Assembly (NCBI RefSeq): GCF_014202945.1
Contig: NZ_JACHHW010000008.1
Location: 124,001-188,000 of the forward strand
DNA length: 64,000 bases
Origin: Zhongshania antarctica
GTDB taxonomy: Bacteria; Pseudomonadota; Gammaproteobacteria; Pseudomonadales; Spongiibacteraceae
Direction: 5' to 3'
The first letter of the stretch is position 1; every line of letters begins with the position of its first letter. The notes below the pieces were generated by a model. It saw only the letters and a list, made by a program, of their open reading frames with translations, was not told the origin of the DNA and did not search any database. Made by a program: the position numbers and the translations under genes. Of this stretch, positions 13,807-22,272 are shown in pieces.

Positions 13807-16341
13807 CTAATATTCGTAAATCAAGTCAACGCCATAGCTGCGAGGGTCGCCCCAAATGACGGTCCGGTCACTGTGGGGGAGGTTGTCGATGGCGGTAATC
13901 TCAAATTCTTCGTCCGCGAGGTTTTTACCCCAAATGCCGATATTGAATTTACCGTAGTTGCCCACGGGGATTTCACTCAAACTTAGGCGACCATTGACCA
14001 AACCGTAATCACTGATAAAGGTGTTGCGGGCATTGTGGGCCCGAGACCCACCGTTGCGGTTGTCCATGAAGTTATAGCTTATGTTCATCGCTACAGTGCC
14101 CCAGTTCATATTGGCAATAGTCCAATCCGCTGCTGCGGTATAGGAGTTTTTGGGCGCGGAGTAGAAGACAAAGCTATCGGAAAGGTCATTGCCAAACTCG
14201 TCTTCGGCCTTGGTTACTTCGGCGTCCAAATATGCGTAGTTAAACATTAACATCAGGTTTTCGGTGGGTAAGTACGTGATGTCGGCTTCTAAACCGCGCA
14301 TTGTCGCTTCACCAGCGTTAGTCACCTTGGTGTCGGCAATGGTGCCAGACAAAATAAAGTTCAGCTGCATTTCGGTGTATTCACTGGTGAATACGTTGGC
14401 ATTTATTCGCAGGCGACGGTCGAGTAACTCGCTTTTTATGCCGAGTTCGATAGAGGCAACATGCTCCTCATCAAAGCCGTCGGCAAAACCGAAACCATAG
14501 ACATTACCATCGGGGGCCGGTGTGGCTGTGTCGTCGCCTTTACCCGGTGTGCCAGGGGCTTCGCCCGTGGCGCCGCGCTGTGGGTCGCGGGTGTTGAAAC
14601 CGCCTGATTTATACGCTTGTACAAACTTACCGTAGATATTGATGTCGTCGGTGACATCAAATTCGGCAATAAAGCTAAAGGACGAATCGTCAAAGTCTTT
14701 TTGGGCTTGAACGTTGTCAAAGGCGCGATCACCCGGTATTAAAAAGCCGCCCTGCTCCAGAATTGGTGCCAAGGTGCCAAGATTCTCCATGTCGATTGCC
14801 ATATCTAAAGAGCGGATTTCGACATAGGTTTTATCGGTTTGATTTTTTAGAGCCTCGCGCTCGTCTTGGGAATAGCGTGCGCCAAAGGTTAGGTGCATGC
14901 GCTCATCGAGAATACTGGGTGTCCAGGTGAACTGGCCGTAAGCGGCGATGGCGGTGTTCTTAATGTCGTAGCGCTGGGAGAGCATGTTTACCAGATGTAC
15001 GTCACCACCGTCTAATAATACTGAACCTAGTGCTGCGCCGAGTACGGGAATGGGAATAACGCCATCACTGATTTCGGAGCTGAACTGGTGGTGGAGTGGA
15101 CTATTATTTTCGGTCGCTTCTTCTTCGAAATAATACGCTCCCGTGATGTAGTCGATACTGCCATTGAATGCCGAGCCACTAAATTGGAACTCGTGGGAAA
15201 ACTGCTCCTGATTAATTTGGGGTACGACAAGTGGCAAGCAGTCTTCACCGGTTTGTTCGCGTACCGACACACCACAGTAGGCGTGGGAGTCGGTGCGGTA
15301 ATTTTCTGAGCCGAGGCCGCCACCGAGGTCGGCGTAAGCTGCATCGTAGAGCTCCCGATAGGCGCCAATATATTTGAGTTGAGAGTTTTCAAAGGTTTTG
15401 GTGATAATTAATGAGTGGCCTTCAATTTCGGTGGCCGAGGTTTCCAGTGGTCTGGCGGTGGCCATGTCGTCAAAGCGATCTTCGCTGTGCTTGGACTGGG
15501 TAACGGCGTATTCCCGAACCGGCTCGGCCTGACCCTTGTTTTGTACCCCTGGGCGGATCGATTGGTACATATAATTATAGTATTCGTAATCTGAGTTGTC
15601 GTAGGCGTAATCGAGGGTAAGGTTGTCGCTGATGTCCCAGCGAAGATCAATGCGGTAGCCTTCAACTTGCTTGTCGCCGAAATCGCCACCTGGTCCTGTG
15701 TTCTCAATAAAGCCGTCCATGCGCGTGTTTAAATACGCTACCTTGGCAGCTAGGGTGTCGCCAAGGGGAATGTTGGCAGAGGTCTTTGCGGTGAATAAAT
15801 TGCGATTTCCTACTGAAAACTTCTGCTTTAACTCAAACTCTTCAACACTGGGCCGCTTGGTAATTAAGTTGATCGCCCCGCCAGTTGTATTGCGCCCGTA
15901 GAGTGTGCCCTGAGGGCCTCGGAGGACTTCTATGCGTTGTAGCTCGGCAACGTCCAAGGCGGTGCCGGTTGAACGGGCGATATAGACGCCGTCGACATAA
16001 ATGCCAACCGGCGGGTCCTGGGTAACTTGCACATCGGAAATGCCGACGCCACGAATAAAGATACGCAGCGTCGCGTTATTGATGGGGAAGGGCTCAATGG
16101 TTAGGCTGGGTACTTTTGAGCCGATATCCCCCAGGCTACTGATGCCGTCAATTTCTAGGCGCTCTTCACCAAAGGCGGTAAGTGAGATTGGTGTGTCTTG
16201 CAATGATTCGGCCTTTTTTTGCGCCGTAACGATCACTTCTTCTAGCGCAAAGCCAGACTTTTTTGCTTCGGCAATACTGTTACAGCTAAAAACTGTTGTC
16301 AGTGCACAAAGCCCTGCAGCATAGGGGGAAAATTTTTTCAC
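13807..16341 (-). CDS. TonB-dependent outer-membrane receptor (copy 1)
   Basis: An 844-residue TonB-gated beta-barrel transporter. Signal peptide at residues ~1-26, then a TonB-box-like LEEVIVTAQKK, the plug domain (SLQDTPISLTAFGEERLEI, RIFIRGVGISDVQ, VYIARSTGTALDVAELQRIE, LRGPQGTLYGRNTTGGAINL) and a barrel ending in aromatic residues (VDLIYEY). The GTG start follows ACGGAGCG. It is a clear paralogue of the receptor at 57391-59892: the plug regions and many barrel blocks (GFIENTGPGGDFGD, DLGGGLGS, YKSGGFNTRDPQ) are shared. Ligand unknown; this subtype is common in marine and hydrocarbon-using bacteria and is not a classical siderophore receptor by sequence. Confidence 0.93.
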   Translation of the reverse strand: MKKFSPYAAGLCALTTVFSCNSIAEAKKSGFALEEVIVTAQKKAESLQDTPISLTAFGEERLEIDGISSLGDIGSKVPSLTIEPFPINNATLRIFIRGVGISDVQVTQDPPVGIYVDGVYIARSTGTALDVAELQRIEVLRGPQGTLYGRNTTGGAINLITKRPSVEEFELKQKFSVGNRNLFTAKTSANIPLGDTLAAKVAYLNTRMDGFIENTGPGGDFGDKQVEGYRIDLRWDISDNLTLDYAYDNSDYEYYNYMYQSIRPGVQNKGQAEPVREYAVTQSKHSEDRFDDMATARPLETSATEIEGHSLIITKTFENSQLKYIGAYRELYDAAYADLGGGLGSENYRTDSHAYCGVSVREQTGEDCLPLVVPQINQEQFSHEFQFSGSAFNGSIDYITGAYYFEEEATENNSPLHHQFSSEISDGVIPIPVLGAALGSVLLDGGDVHLVNMLSQRYDIKNTAIAAYGQFTWTPSILDERMHLTFGARYSQDEREALKNQTDKTYVEIRSLDMAIDMENLGTLAPILEQGGFLIPGDRAFDNVQAQKDFDDSSFSFIAEFDVTDDINIYGKFVQAYKSGGFNTRDPQRGATGEAPGTPGKGDDTATPAPDGNVYGFGFADGFDEEHVASIELGIKSELLDRRLRINANVFTSEYTEMQLNFILSGTIADTKVTNAGEATMRGLEADITYLPTENLMLMFNYAYLDAEVTKAEDEFGNDLSDSFVFYSAPKNSYTAAADWTIANMNWGTVAMNISYNFMDNRNGGSRAHNARNTFISDYGLVNGRLSLSEIPVGNYGKFNIGIWGKNLADEEFEITAIDNLPHSDRTVIWGDPRSYGVDLIYEY

Positions 16342-16661
16342 GTAGTCGCTCCGTTTCGGATCGTTATTGTTATTTAAGCTTGCTAAGTTAAAACATATTA
16401 ACCTTCAAATTACAATCGGCCTCGTTTTAGATGTTGAGAGTCTGGTTTTGAAGCTGCGCTATGTTGTCGGGTTTGTAGTGGTTTTTAGTTATACAGGGTT
16501 TATTAAATTTTTGTAATTATTTCTATTTCTATAATTTATCAGCTCTTTACTCTGCATAAATTTGGTTCGAAGCGGTTTTTATTGTTGTTTCGCGTAGATA
16601 TTTGTGAGGCTATTTCTGTTTTTGCGCCCTCGCTTTATTATCATTATATGGTGTATTTGGA
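16342..16661. other. AT-rich intergenic leader of TonB receptor 1
   Basis: About 320 bases with no credible open frame. It should hold the promoter of the minus-strand receptor gene. A dyad GTTAA-N6-TTAAC lies at 16387-16402, about 50 bases upstream of the GTG start, and could be an operator. The left part, toward the hydrolase gene, holds mixed T-rich tracts but no clear terminator hairpin. Confidence 0.45.
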
Positions 16662-17471
16662 TTATAGCCAGCACGGCTTAGTCGACATACAAAAGTCGCT
16701 TTCCTTGCCCTCAGTTTGCGCTAGGCGGTTGGCGATTAACCAATAAACACGTGGGTTTATTGTTAAACCGCAGTGACTGGCGTTGATTGCGATGTGGGCC
16801 GCGCCAGCACTTGTAGGTAGGCGAGCCTCCTTGGGGGCTACTAAGCCGTCTGTGGGACTATAAATAACGGTGGTGGGCACCGTACGTGGGCTGGGCTTGT
16901 CACTGGTTCGCCATGCGGCTATGCCGCGTTCGAGATCGGGGTCAGATAGTTTGCCGCGATAGACGCGCTGCATTAGCGACCACGCTGCTGTACCTCGAGG
17001 GTCGCCGTGCGGTGCACCGAGAGTGATGACTTGGCGAATGCGCTCAGGGTATTCTTGCGCGAGTTGGTCGACGTACAGTCCGCCAAGACTCCAGCCGATT
17101 AAGCTTATTTTACGGTCGTATTCGGCATAAAGTTGTTCCACTCTGCGGTTTAGCTTAGCGAGCATTTCTTGTCGGAAGTTCAATGCATCAGCAATACTGC
17201 GTAGCCGATAAGTTGCCATGTTGCGGCCGCAATCCCAGGTTTTACTGGCAAAATTTTGACTTGTTAGCCATTTTCGCAGTAACAAGGTACTGCCATCGCC
17301 GCCGCCAAAACCAGGAACAATCAATACTGGGTGGTTGTCGCCTTTGGCTGCACTGCGCAGTAGCGGCAAGGTCAGAAGCAGTGCTTGCCCTTCAATCGCC
17401 GCACGGGGTAGCTCGCTGAGTGAGTGTCTTAGCTTGGGTGGTGTAGGTGTTTTTTTTTGGTATGACTGCAT
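16662..17471 (-). CDS. Alpha/beta hydrolase (lipase/esterase-like)
   Basis: A 269-residue alpha/beta-hydrolase. HPVLIVPGFGGGDGSTLLLR is the oxyanion-hole strand region, IGWSLGGLYV the nucleophile elbow with the catalytic Ser, SPTDGLV supplies the Asp and ASHCGLTINP the His. No signal peptide, so probably cytoplasmic. A run of nine A (codons 5-8, bases 17450-17458) follows the start codon closely. Substrate unknown. It stands downstream of, but 45 bases from, the GGDEF regulator gene. Confidence 0.85.
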   Translation of the reverse strand: MQSYQKKTPTPPKLRHSLSELPRAAIEGQALLLTLPLLRSAAKGDNHPVLIVPGFGGGDGSTLLLRKWLTSQNFASKTWDCGRNMATYRLRSIADALNFRQEMLAKLNRRVEQLYAEYDRKISLIGWSLGGLYVDQLAQEYPERIRQVITLGAPHGDPRGTAAWSLMQRVYRGKLSDPDLERGIAAWRTSDKPSPRTVPTTVIYSPTDGLVAPKEARLPTSAGAAHIAINASHCGLTINPRVYWLIANRLAQTEGKESDFCMSTKPCWL

Positions 17472-17516
17472 TAAATTAACTCTAAGTGGAATTTTTATTA
17501 TTCGTTTTAATGCTGA

Positions 17517-18407
17517 TCAGTCGGCGCAGATAATCCGGTTTCGGCCAGATTGTTTGGCGGTGTACAGTGCTTTGTCGGCGCGCTCAAAAAAGGTGTTTTG
17601 GTTTATATCTCGACTGCGATCAAATTGCGCGATCCCGATGCTAACCGTGAGGTCAATTTTTGCGCCATCATTAATTACGGTTGGCTGAAACTGGATGGCA
17701 GACCTGACGCGTTCCGCGACACCCCAGGCTTCGTTTTCGTCGGTTGCCGGTAAGAGAATGACAAACTCTTCGCCACCATAGCGACCTACTTGATCGTATT
17801 CGCGTAGATTGGTATTTAAAATGTTAACCACGTGTTTGAGCGCAAGGTCGCCAGCGGCGTGACCGTAGGTGTCGTTAACAGCTTTAAAGTGGTCAATATC
17901 CAGCACCATAATGGAAAAGGAGCTGCGCTTGCGGGTTGATTCAGCGATGCTATTGGTAAATAGCTCGTCGATCATTCGGCGATTCCAGCACTGGGTGAGG
18001 GCGTCTCTGGAGGCAAGTTGATTTAGGGTTTGTTCTAGGCGGACAATTCGGCTGCCTGCCGCGATGCGCACTTTTAGCACTCGATGATCGAAGGGCTTGC
18101 TTAAAAAGTCGTCGGCGCCTGCTTCCATGGCTTCAATAATGGCTTCGTTGCCCTCTTTGCCGGTTAGCATCAAAATATAAAAAAACTGCCCATCTTCGCG
18201 TTTGCGGATGGTTTTGCACAGCTCGGGGCCACTCATGCCGGGCATTGACCAATCAAAGATCAGTAAATGCGGGGCGTTATCCATCTCAAGCTTTTTAAGA
18301 GCCTGCTCGCCATTTTCAGCAAGGATCGGTACAAAGCCCCACTCTTCTAGTGCGGCGCTTAGTGCGAGCCGGGTCACTGCGTCATCGTCGACTATCAGCA
18401 CATCCAT
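17517..18407 (-). CDS. Response regulator with GGDEF domain (diguanylate cyclase)
   Basis: A 296-residue PleD-like regulator: N-terminal receiver (VLIVDDDAVTRLALSAAL, phospho-Asp in LLIFDWSMPGMSG, Thr in MLTGKEG, Lys in FLSKPFD) and C-terminal diguanylate cyclase (DALTQCWNRR, VLDIDHFKAVNDTYGHAAGD, active-site GRYGGEEFVILLP). GGEEF is a catalytically competent variant, so it should make cyclic di-GMP when phosphorylated. No RxxD product-inhibition site is evident immediately before GGEEF. It lies 6 bases after a stand-alone HPt gene and forms a two-gene relay unit with it; no kinase is adjacent. Confidence 0.93.
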   Translation of the reverse strand: MDVLIVDDDAVTRLALSAALEEWGFVPILAENGEQALKKLEMDNAPHLLIFDWSMPGMSGPELCKTIRKREDGQFFYILMLTGKEGNEAIIEAMEAGADDFLSKPFDHRVLKVRIAAGSRIVRLEQTLNQLASRDALTQCWNRRMIDELFTNSIAESTRKRSSFSIMVLDIDHFKAVNDTYGHAAGDLALKHVVNILNTNLREYDQVGRYGGEEFVILLPATDENEAWGVAERVRSAIQFQPTVINDGAKIDLTVSIGIAQFDRSRDINQNTFFERADKALYTAKQSGRNRIICAD

Positions 18408-18413
18408 AGAGGG

Positions 18414-18749
18414 TTATAGTCCTGCCATCTGCTTTAATTCTATGATTAGCGTGTCTAGCTTGTCTTTTGCAGTGAGCCAGTCCGTTTGCCACTGTGTTGC
18501 ATCAAGTTCTAATGCACGTGTTTCTAAAGCGCCCACTTCTTGATAATAGCTTGAGCTGGCGAAATTGCCGAGCGCACTCTTTAGGCGGTGAACAGCATTA
18601 GATAATGCTTTTTTGTCGCCTTGGCGCAAAGAAAGCTCAATACTATCAATCATATCAGGAAGTTCGCTAAGAAACAGTTGCGCGAGTGTCTTAATAAGTG
18701 CGGTTTTGTTCCGGGTGATGTCCTGAACACGCTGAGGATCCAGTATCAT
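18414..18749 (-). CDS. Stand-alone HPt phosphotransfer protein
   Basis: A 111-residue histidine phosphotransfer domain. AVHRLKSALGNFASSSYYQEVGALE contains the phosphorylatable His (HRLKSALGN) and the helical pattern of HPt modules. It would pass phosphate from an unlinked hybrid kinase to the receiver-GGDEF protein encoded next in the same operon. The RetS-like protein at 27193 is a receiver-bearing candidate partner in the same region but probably lacks kinase activity. Confidence 0.9.
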   Translation of the reverse strand: MILDPQRVQDITRNKTALIKTLAQLFLSELPDMIDSIELSLRQGDKKALSNAVHRLKSALGNFASSSYYQEVGALETRALELDATQWQTDWLTAKDKLDTLIIELKQMAGL

Positions 18750-18925
18750 ATCGTCCTTGGGTCAAAGCAGATTATCTCTGCATAATGCCCGATATTGCCT
18801 AGGTATTCACGGTTTTTCAGCTATCTAACGAGCGCTTTAGGCGATTTTGTTTAGGCTGCTTTCTTGCGATGGTGAGCGGGCATACGAAATATTGAGGCGA
18901 ACGCAGGGATTGGTCCGCTCACTTC

Positions 18926-19084
18926 TTATTGACTTAGGGCTGTTGCGCCGAGCACCAGTGCCACACAAAGTGCAATAGTTGGCAGTGTACCCAGGCTGAT
19001 TTGGGCGGAACCGCCGCTAATCACAACGAGAATAATATTGCCAATTAAGGGAATGCTGAGGTTAATATTGTTTGAGTGTGCCAT
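18926..19084 (-). CDS. Small membrane protein, 52 residues
   Basis: Not recognised. The frame starts at an ATG on 19084 preceded by AGGAGG (plus-strand 19089-19094), a near-perfect ribosome site at good spacing. The peptide starts MAHSNNINLSIPLIG and has two hydrophobic stretches (residues ~11-23 and ~33-50) separated by GGSAQ. It ends in LSQ before TAA. Composition and ribosome site favour a real small membrane protein over chance. It stands alone between the HPt gene and the TSUP permease gene. Confidence 0.55.
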   Translation of the reverse strand: MAHSNNINLSIPLIGNIILVVISGGSAQISLGTLPTIALCVALVLGATALSQ

Positions 19085-19283
19085 GAGGCCTCCTAGCCCG
19101 CGCTAGTTGCAGCTCGGTGTTAAGCTGAACCTAGTCGCTGTGAAGTAGTATAAAGTCGACGCTGAAATACGCGATTCGAATTTATACTTAGGTAATTCTG
19201 CATATACTGCCGCTTATGCTCAGTATGTCGTCGTCGCCAGAGTGAGCGACTAGCCGCGATTAACTGTCTTTTCAATATATTCA

Positions 19284-20093
19284 ATGATGAATGGCTTTTT
19301 TGGAGTTGTAGGAGTGATTGGTATTGATTCTCTGGCGGCAATGAATCCTTGGTTTATCTTGCTGTTGCTGGCTGTTGGCCTCGTTGCTGGGGTGATCAAT
19401 ACCCTAGCCGGTGGCGGTTCAAACCTGACTTTGCCCGCGTTAATGGTGATGGGGCTGCCTGCAGATGTCGCCAATGCCACTAACCGCGTTGGTGTTTTGC
19501 TGCAGTCGCTGGCGGGGGTGCGTGATTTTGATCGCCATGGCCAATTGCCCCGCGCAGATCTGTGGTCTGTGCTACGGCCTACTTTAATGGGTTCGGTGTT
19601 CGGCGCGATTGCGGCAGCTTATATGCCAGTAGCCTATCTAAAGCCGATTTTGCTATTTGCGATGGTGAGTATGGCGCTCATTATTTTGGTGAGGCCCGCG
19701 GTGATAGCACCGCCGCCGGGAACACCGGTAAAACAACTTAAGGATTGCCCAGAAGCCTTTTGGGGCTTGTTTGCGGCAGGGATCTACGGCGGCTTTGTGC
19801 AGGCTGGGGTCGGTTTTGTATTAATTGGAGCCTTGGCAGGCACCCTGCGATATGACCTAGTAAAGACGAATGCCCTGAAAATGCTGTGCACAGCCGCGCT
19901 GACCGTGGCGGCGTTGGCGGTATTTATATGGCAAGATCTTGTGGCGTGGTTGCCTGGGCTTATTCTTGGCCTTGGTTCAATACTGGGCGCAAAAGTGGGT
20001 GTTCGTCTGGCGCTAAAGGCGAGTCAGCGCAGCTTGAAGTGGTTTTTGTTTGTGATGACGGTGGTCGCAAGTGGCTTTGCGATGGTGAGTTAA
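19284..20093 (+). CDS. TSUP family permease (TauE/SafE-like)
   Basis: About 250-269 residues with seven to eight hydrophobic helices and the family repeat signature (LLLAVGLVAGVINTLAGGGSNLTLPALMVMGLPADVANATNR in the first half, GIYGGFVQAGVGFVLIGAL in the second). TSUP proteins export or import small sulfur or organic anions such as sulfite or sulfoacetate. The start is uncertain: ATG at 19284 has no ribosome site, GTG at 19314 has GGAG 8 bases upstream, and ATG at 19341 would also give a complete first helix. Its stop codon overlaps that of the convergent arfB gene. Confidence 0.87.
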   Translation: MMNGFFGVVGVIGIDSLAAMNPWFILLLLAVGLVAGVINTLAGGGSNLTLPALMVMGLPADVANATNRVGVLLQSLAGVRDFDRHGQLPRADLWSVLRPTLMGSVFGAIAAAYMPVAYLKPILLFAMVSMALIILVRPAVIAPPPGTPVKQLKDCPEAFWGLFAAGIYGGFVQAGVGFVLIGALAGTLRYDLVKTNALKMLCTAALTVAALAVFIWQDLVAWLPGLILGLGSILGAKVGVRLALKASQRSLKWFLFVMTVVASGFAMVS

Positions 20094-20512
20094 TCGTCAA
20101 TCCGGCCGCGCAGTGATTTGATTTTACCGCGTTGCGTTTTACTGTCCATGCGGCGGCGCTGCGAACCCTTGGTGGGCCTGGTGGGGCGGCGCGGTGGCAA
20201 TGTTTTAACGGATTCTATAATAAACTCGCGCAGACGCTGCAAGGCGTTATCTCGATTCTTTTCCTGGGTGCGAAATTGTTGGGCCTTGATGATGATAATG
20301 CCGTCTTTGGTAATGCGTTGATCATTCTTGCTCAGTAGGCGCTGCTTGTAATAATCGGGCAGGGAGGACGCCTTGATGTCAAAGCGCAGGTGGATGGCAG
20401 ACGACACTTTGTTGACGTTCTGGCCGCCGGCGCCTTGGGCGCGGATGGCGCTAAGTTCAATTTCGTCGTCGGGCAGGGTGAGGGCGGCTGATATTTCAAA
20501 CACAGTGAACAT
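20090..20512 (-). CDS. arfB: Alternative ribosome-rescue factor, peptidyl-tRNA hydrolase
   Basis: A 140-residue release-factor-like protein that frees stalled ribosomes without a stop codon. IRAQGAGGQNVNKVSSAIHLRFD carries the GGQ that triggers peptidyl-tRNA hydrolysis, and the Lys/Arg-rich tail (RRPTRPTKGSQRRRMDSKTQRGKIKSLRGR) is the part that enters the empty mRNA channel. Length fits the E. coli protein (YaeJ, 140). Convergent with the TSUP gene, overlapping by 4 bases at the stop codons. Confidence 0.95.
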   Translation of the reverse strand: MFTVFEISAALTLPDDEIELSAIRAQGAGGQNVNKVSSAIHLRFDIKASSLPDYYKQRLLSKNDQRITKDGIIIIKAQQFRTQEKNRDNALQRLREFIIESVKTLPPRRPTRPTKGSQRRRMDSKTQRGKIKSLRGRIDD

Positions 20513-20667
20513 TCTCTCCTTAAAGAGGGCTAGTCTATCAGCTTGCTCGTGAGACTGGAAAAACGCCCATAAAGGGCTTGGCGTGCGCTATTTTTTTGAG
20601 GTTCCCCCACAGGCCAGCCTCAGTTACAATGCTGCTTAATCTAATTTGGTGTGATGAGTTTACGAAA

Positions 20668-20724
20668 ATGGTGCATAAGGCCCGCATAACACAGCTGTGT
20701 GATTGCCGTCGATGGCGATGGTAG
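20668..20724 (+). CDS. trpL: Candidate trp leader peptide
   Basis: An 18-codon frame, ATG at 20668 to TAG at 20724, in the 260-base gap before trpE. It encodes MVHKARITQLCDCRRWRW, with Trp codons at positions 16 and 18, directly before the stop. Clustered Trp codons at the end of a short leader peptide just upstream of trpE are the hallmark of Trp attenuation. The stop codon lies in the left arm of the hairpin at 20718. The ribosome site is weak (GATGAG about 9 bases upstream), and the arrangement differs from the E. coli leader. Confidence 0.6.
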   Translation: MVHKARITQLCDCRRWRW

Positions 20725-20764
20725 CTATTGCAAAAGCAAACTGGCAAACCGACCTACCATTTTT
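20718..20764 (+). terminator. Candidate trp attenuator hairpin
   Basis: ATGGTAG at 20718-20724 pairs exactly with CTACCAT at 20754-20760, followed by TTTT, with a small inner TTGC/GCAA hairpin. A competing pairing is possible between TTGCC (20703-20707) and GGCAA upstream of the right arm. The loop is long, so this is a moderate call. It ends 11 bases before the trpE ATG and would place readthrough under leader-peptide translation. Confidence 0.45.
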
Positions 20765-20775
20765 AAGGATTTATC

Positions 20776-22272
20776 ATGCAAGCCCAGCGATATAATGAAC
20801 TGGCGCAGCAAAGCTATAACCGTATTCCGGTTTATCGCGATGTGCTGGCCGACCTCGATACTCCCCTCAGTGCCTATCTAAAGCTCGCTGCCGAGCCTTA
20901 CAGTTTTCTGTTTGAATCCGTTCACGGCGGCGAAAAATGGGGCCGTTATTCAATTATCGGCCTCGGCGCGCGTACGGTTTTGCGTGCCGAAGGCTTAGCG
21001 GTCACGGTGCATCGTGACGGTAAATTAATCGAGTCCCACGAGTGTGACGACCCACTGGCCTTTGTCGAGGCCTTTCAGGCGCGCTATCAAGTGCCAGACT
21101 TGGATGAGCTTCCGGCGTTTTATGGTGGCTTGGTCGGCTATTTTGCCTACGATTGTGTGCGGTATATTGAGCCTAAATTAATGGCGACAACGCCACCCGA
21201 TGTGTTGGGCACACCGGATATTTTGTTGATGGTGTCTGAGGAATTATTGGTTTTCGATAATCTTTCTGGCGTCGTTAAGATCATTACCCATGCCGATCCT
21301 AGTGATCCTGGGGCCTATGGCAAAGCTCAGGAACGTCTCGATTCCTATGCGCAGATGTTGCGAGGCTTGTCGCCTATGCTGCCGGAGTTGAATCTGAGCG
21401 CCGATGGCGTCGCTGAAACAGATTTTGTTTCTAGTTTCGGTGAGGATAAATTTAAAGAAGTGGTCGAAAAGGTACGCGACTACGTTCTTGCTGGTGACAC
21501 TATGCAGGTGGTTTTGTCTCAGCGCCTGAGTATTCCTTTTGATGCCTCACCGCTGAATTTTTATCGCGCTCTGCGCCATCTGAATCCGTCGCCCTATATG
21601 TACTACCTCAACTTGGAAGACTTCCATATTGTTGGTTCTTCACCGGAAATATTGGCGCGTTTGGAGGACGGCGAAGTCACGGTGCGGCCGATTGCTGGCA
21701 CCCGCCGCCGCGGTCATAACGACGCGGAAGATTTAGCGCTTGAAAATGAGCTACTCGCTGATCCCAAGGAAATTGCCGAGCATTTAATGTTGATCGATTT
21801 AGGCCGTAATGACGCTGGCCGAGTCGCCAAAACCGGTACTGTAGAGCTCAGCGATAAAATGGTGGTTGAGCGTTATTCCCATGTGATGCATATCGTCTCG
21901 AACGTGCGCGCACAAGTGCGTGATGATATTACCGCCATGGATGTACTGCGCGCGACCTTACCGGCAGGCACCTTGAGCGGCGCGCCCAAGGTGCGAGCTA
22001 TGGAGATCATTGACGAGCTTGAACCCGTCAAGCGTGGTGTCTACGGTGGCGCAGTCGGCTATTTAAGCTGGAATGGCAATATGGATACCGCCATAGCAAT
22101 CCGTACCGCGGTTATTAAAGATGGCCAGCTGCATATTCAGGCTGGCGCAGGCATTGTTGCCGATTCTCAGCCTAGACTGGAATGGAAAGAAACAATGAAT
22201 AAGGCGCGGGCGGTATTTAAAGCGGCGTCAATGGTGCAGAGCGGTGTGGCCAATAAAGTGGAGGCGTCATAA
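20776..22272 (+). CDS. trpE: Anthranilate synthase component I
   Basis: A 498-residue chorismate-using subunit of anthranilate synthase, first step of tryptophan synthesis; ammonia comes from TrpG. Conserved blocks: [20 protein letters not shown] (start of the feedback-site region), [61 protein letters not shown] and [26 protein letters not shown] precedes the ATG. The stop overlaps the trpG start (TAATG), giving tightly coupled trpE-G-D-C. Confidence 0.97.
   Translation: MQAQRYNELAQQSYNRIPVYRDVLADLDTPLSAYLKLAAEPYSFLFESVHGGEKWGRYSIIGLGARTVLRAEGLAVTVHRDGKLIESHECDDPLAFVEAFQARYQVPDLDELPAFYGGLVGYFAYDCVRYIEPKLMATTPPDVLGTPDILLMVSEELLVFDNLSGVVKIITHADPSDPGAYGKAQERLDSYAQMLRGLSPMLPELNLSADGVAETDFVSSFGEDKFKEVVEKVRDYVLAGDTMQVVLSQRLSIPFDASPLNFYRALRHLNPSPYMYYLNLEDFHIVGSSPEILARLEDGEVTVRPIAGTRRRGHNDAEDLALENELLADPKEIAEHLMLIDLGRNDAGRVAKTGTVELSDKMVVERYSHVMHIVSNVRAQVRDDITAMDVLRATLPAGTLSGAPKVRAMEIIDELEPVKRGVYGGAVGYLSWNGNMDTAIAIRTAVIKDGQLHIQAGAGIVADSQPRLEWKETMNKARAVFKAASMVQSGVANKVEAS

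Noticed and set aside
17183-17688. Plus-strand frames opposite the hydrolase and GGDEF genes
   Set aside because: Shadow frames of two well-supported minus-strand genes, with no independent evidence.
20595-20630. Sigma-70 promoter TTGAGG/TACAAT before trpE
   Set aside because: The spacer between these boxes is 23 bases, too long; TACAAT alone may still be a -10 but I do not list it as a promoter.
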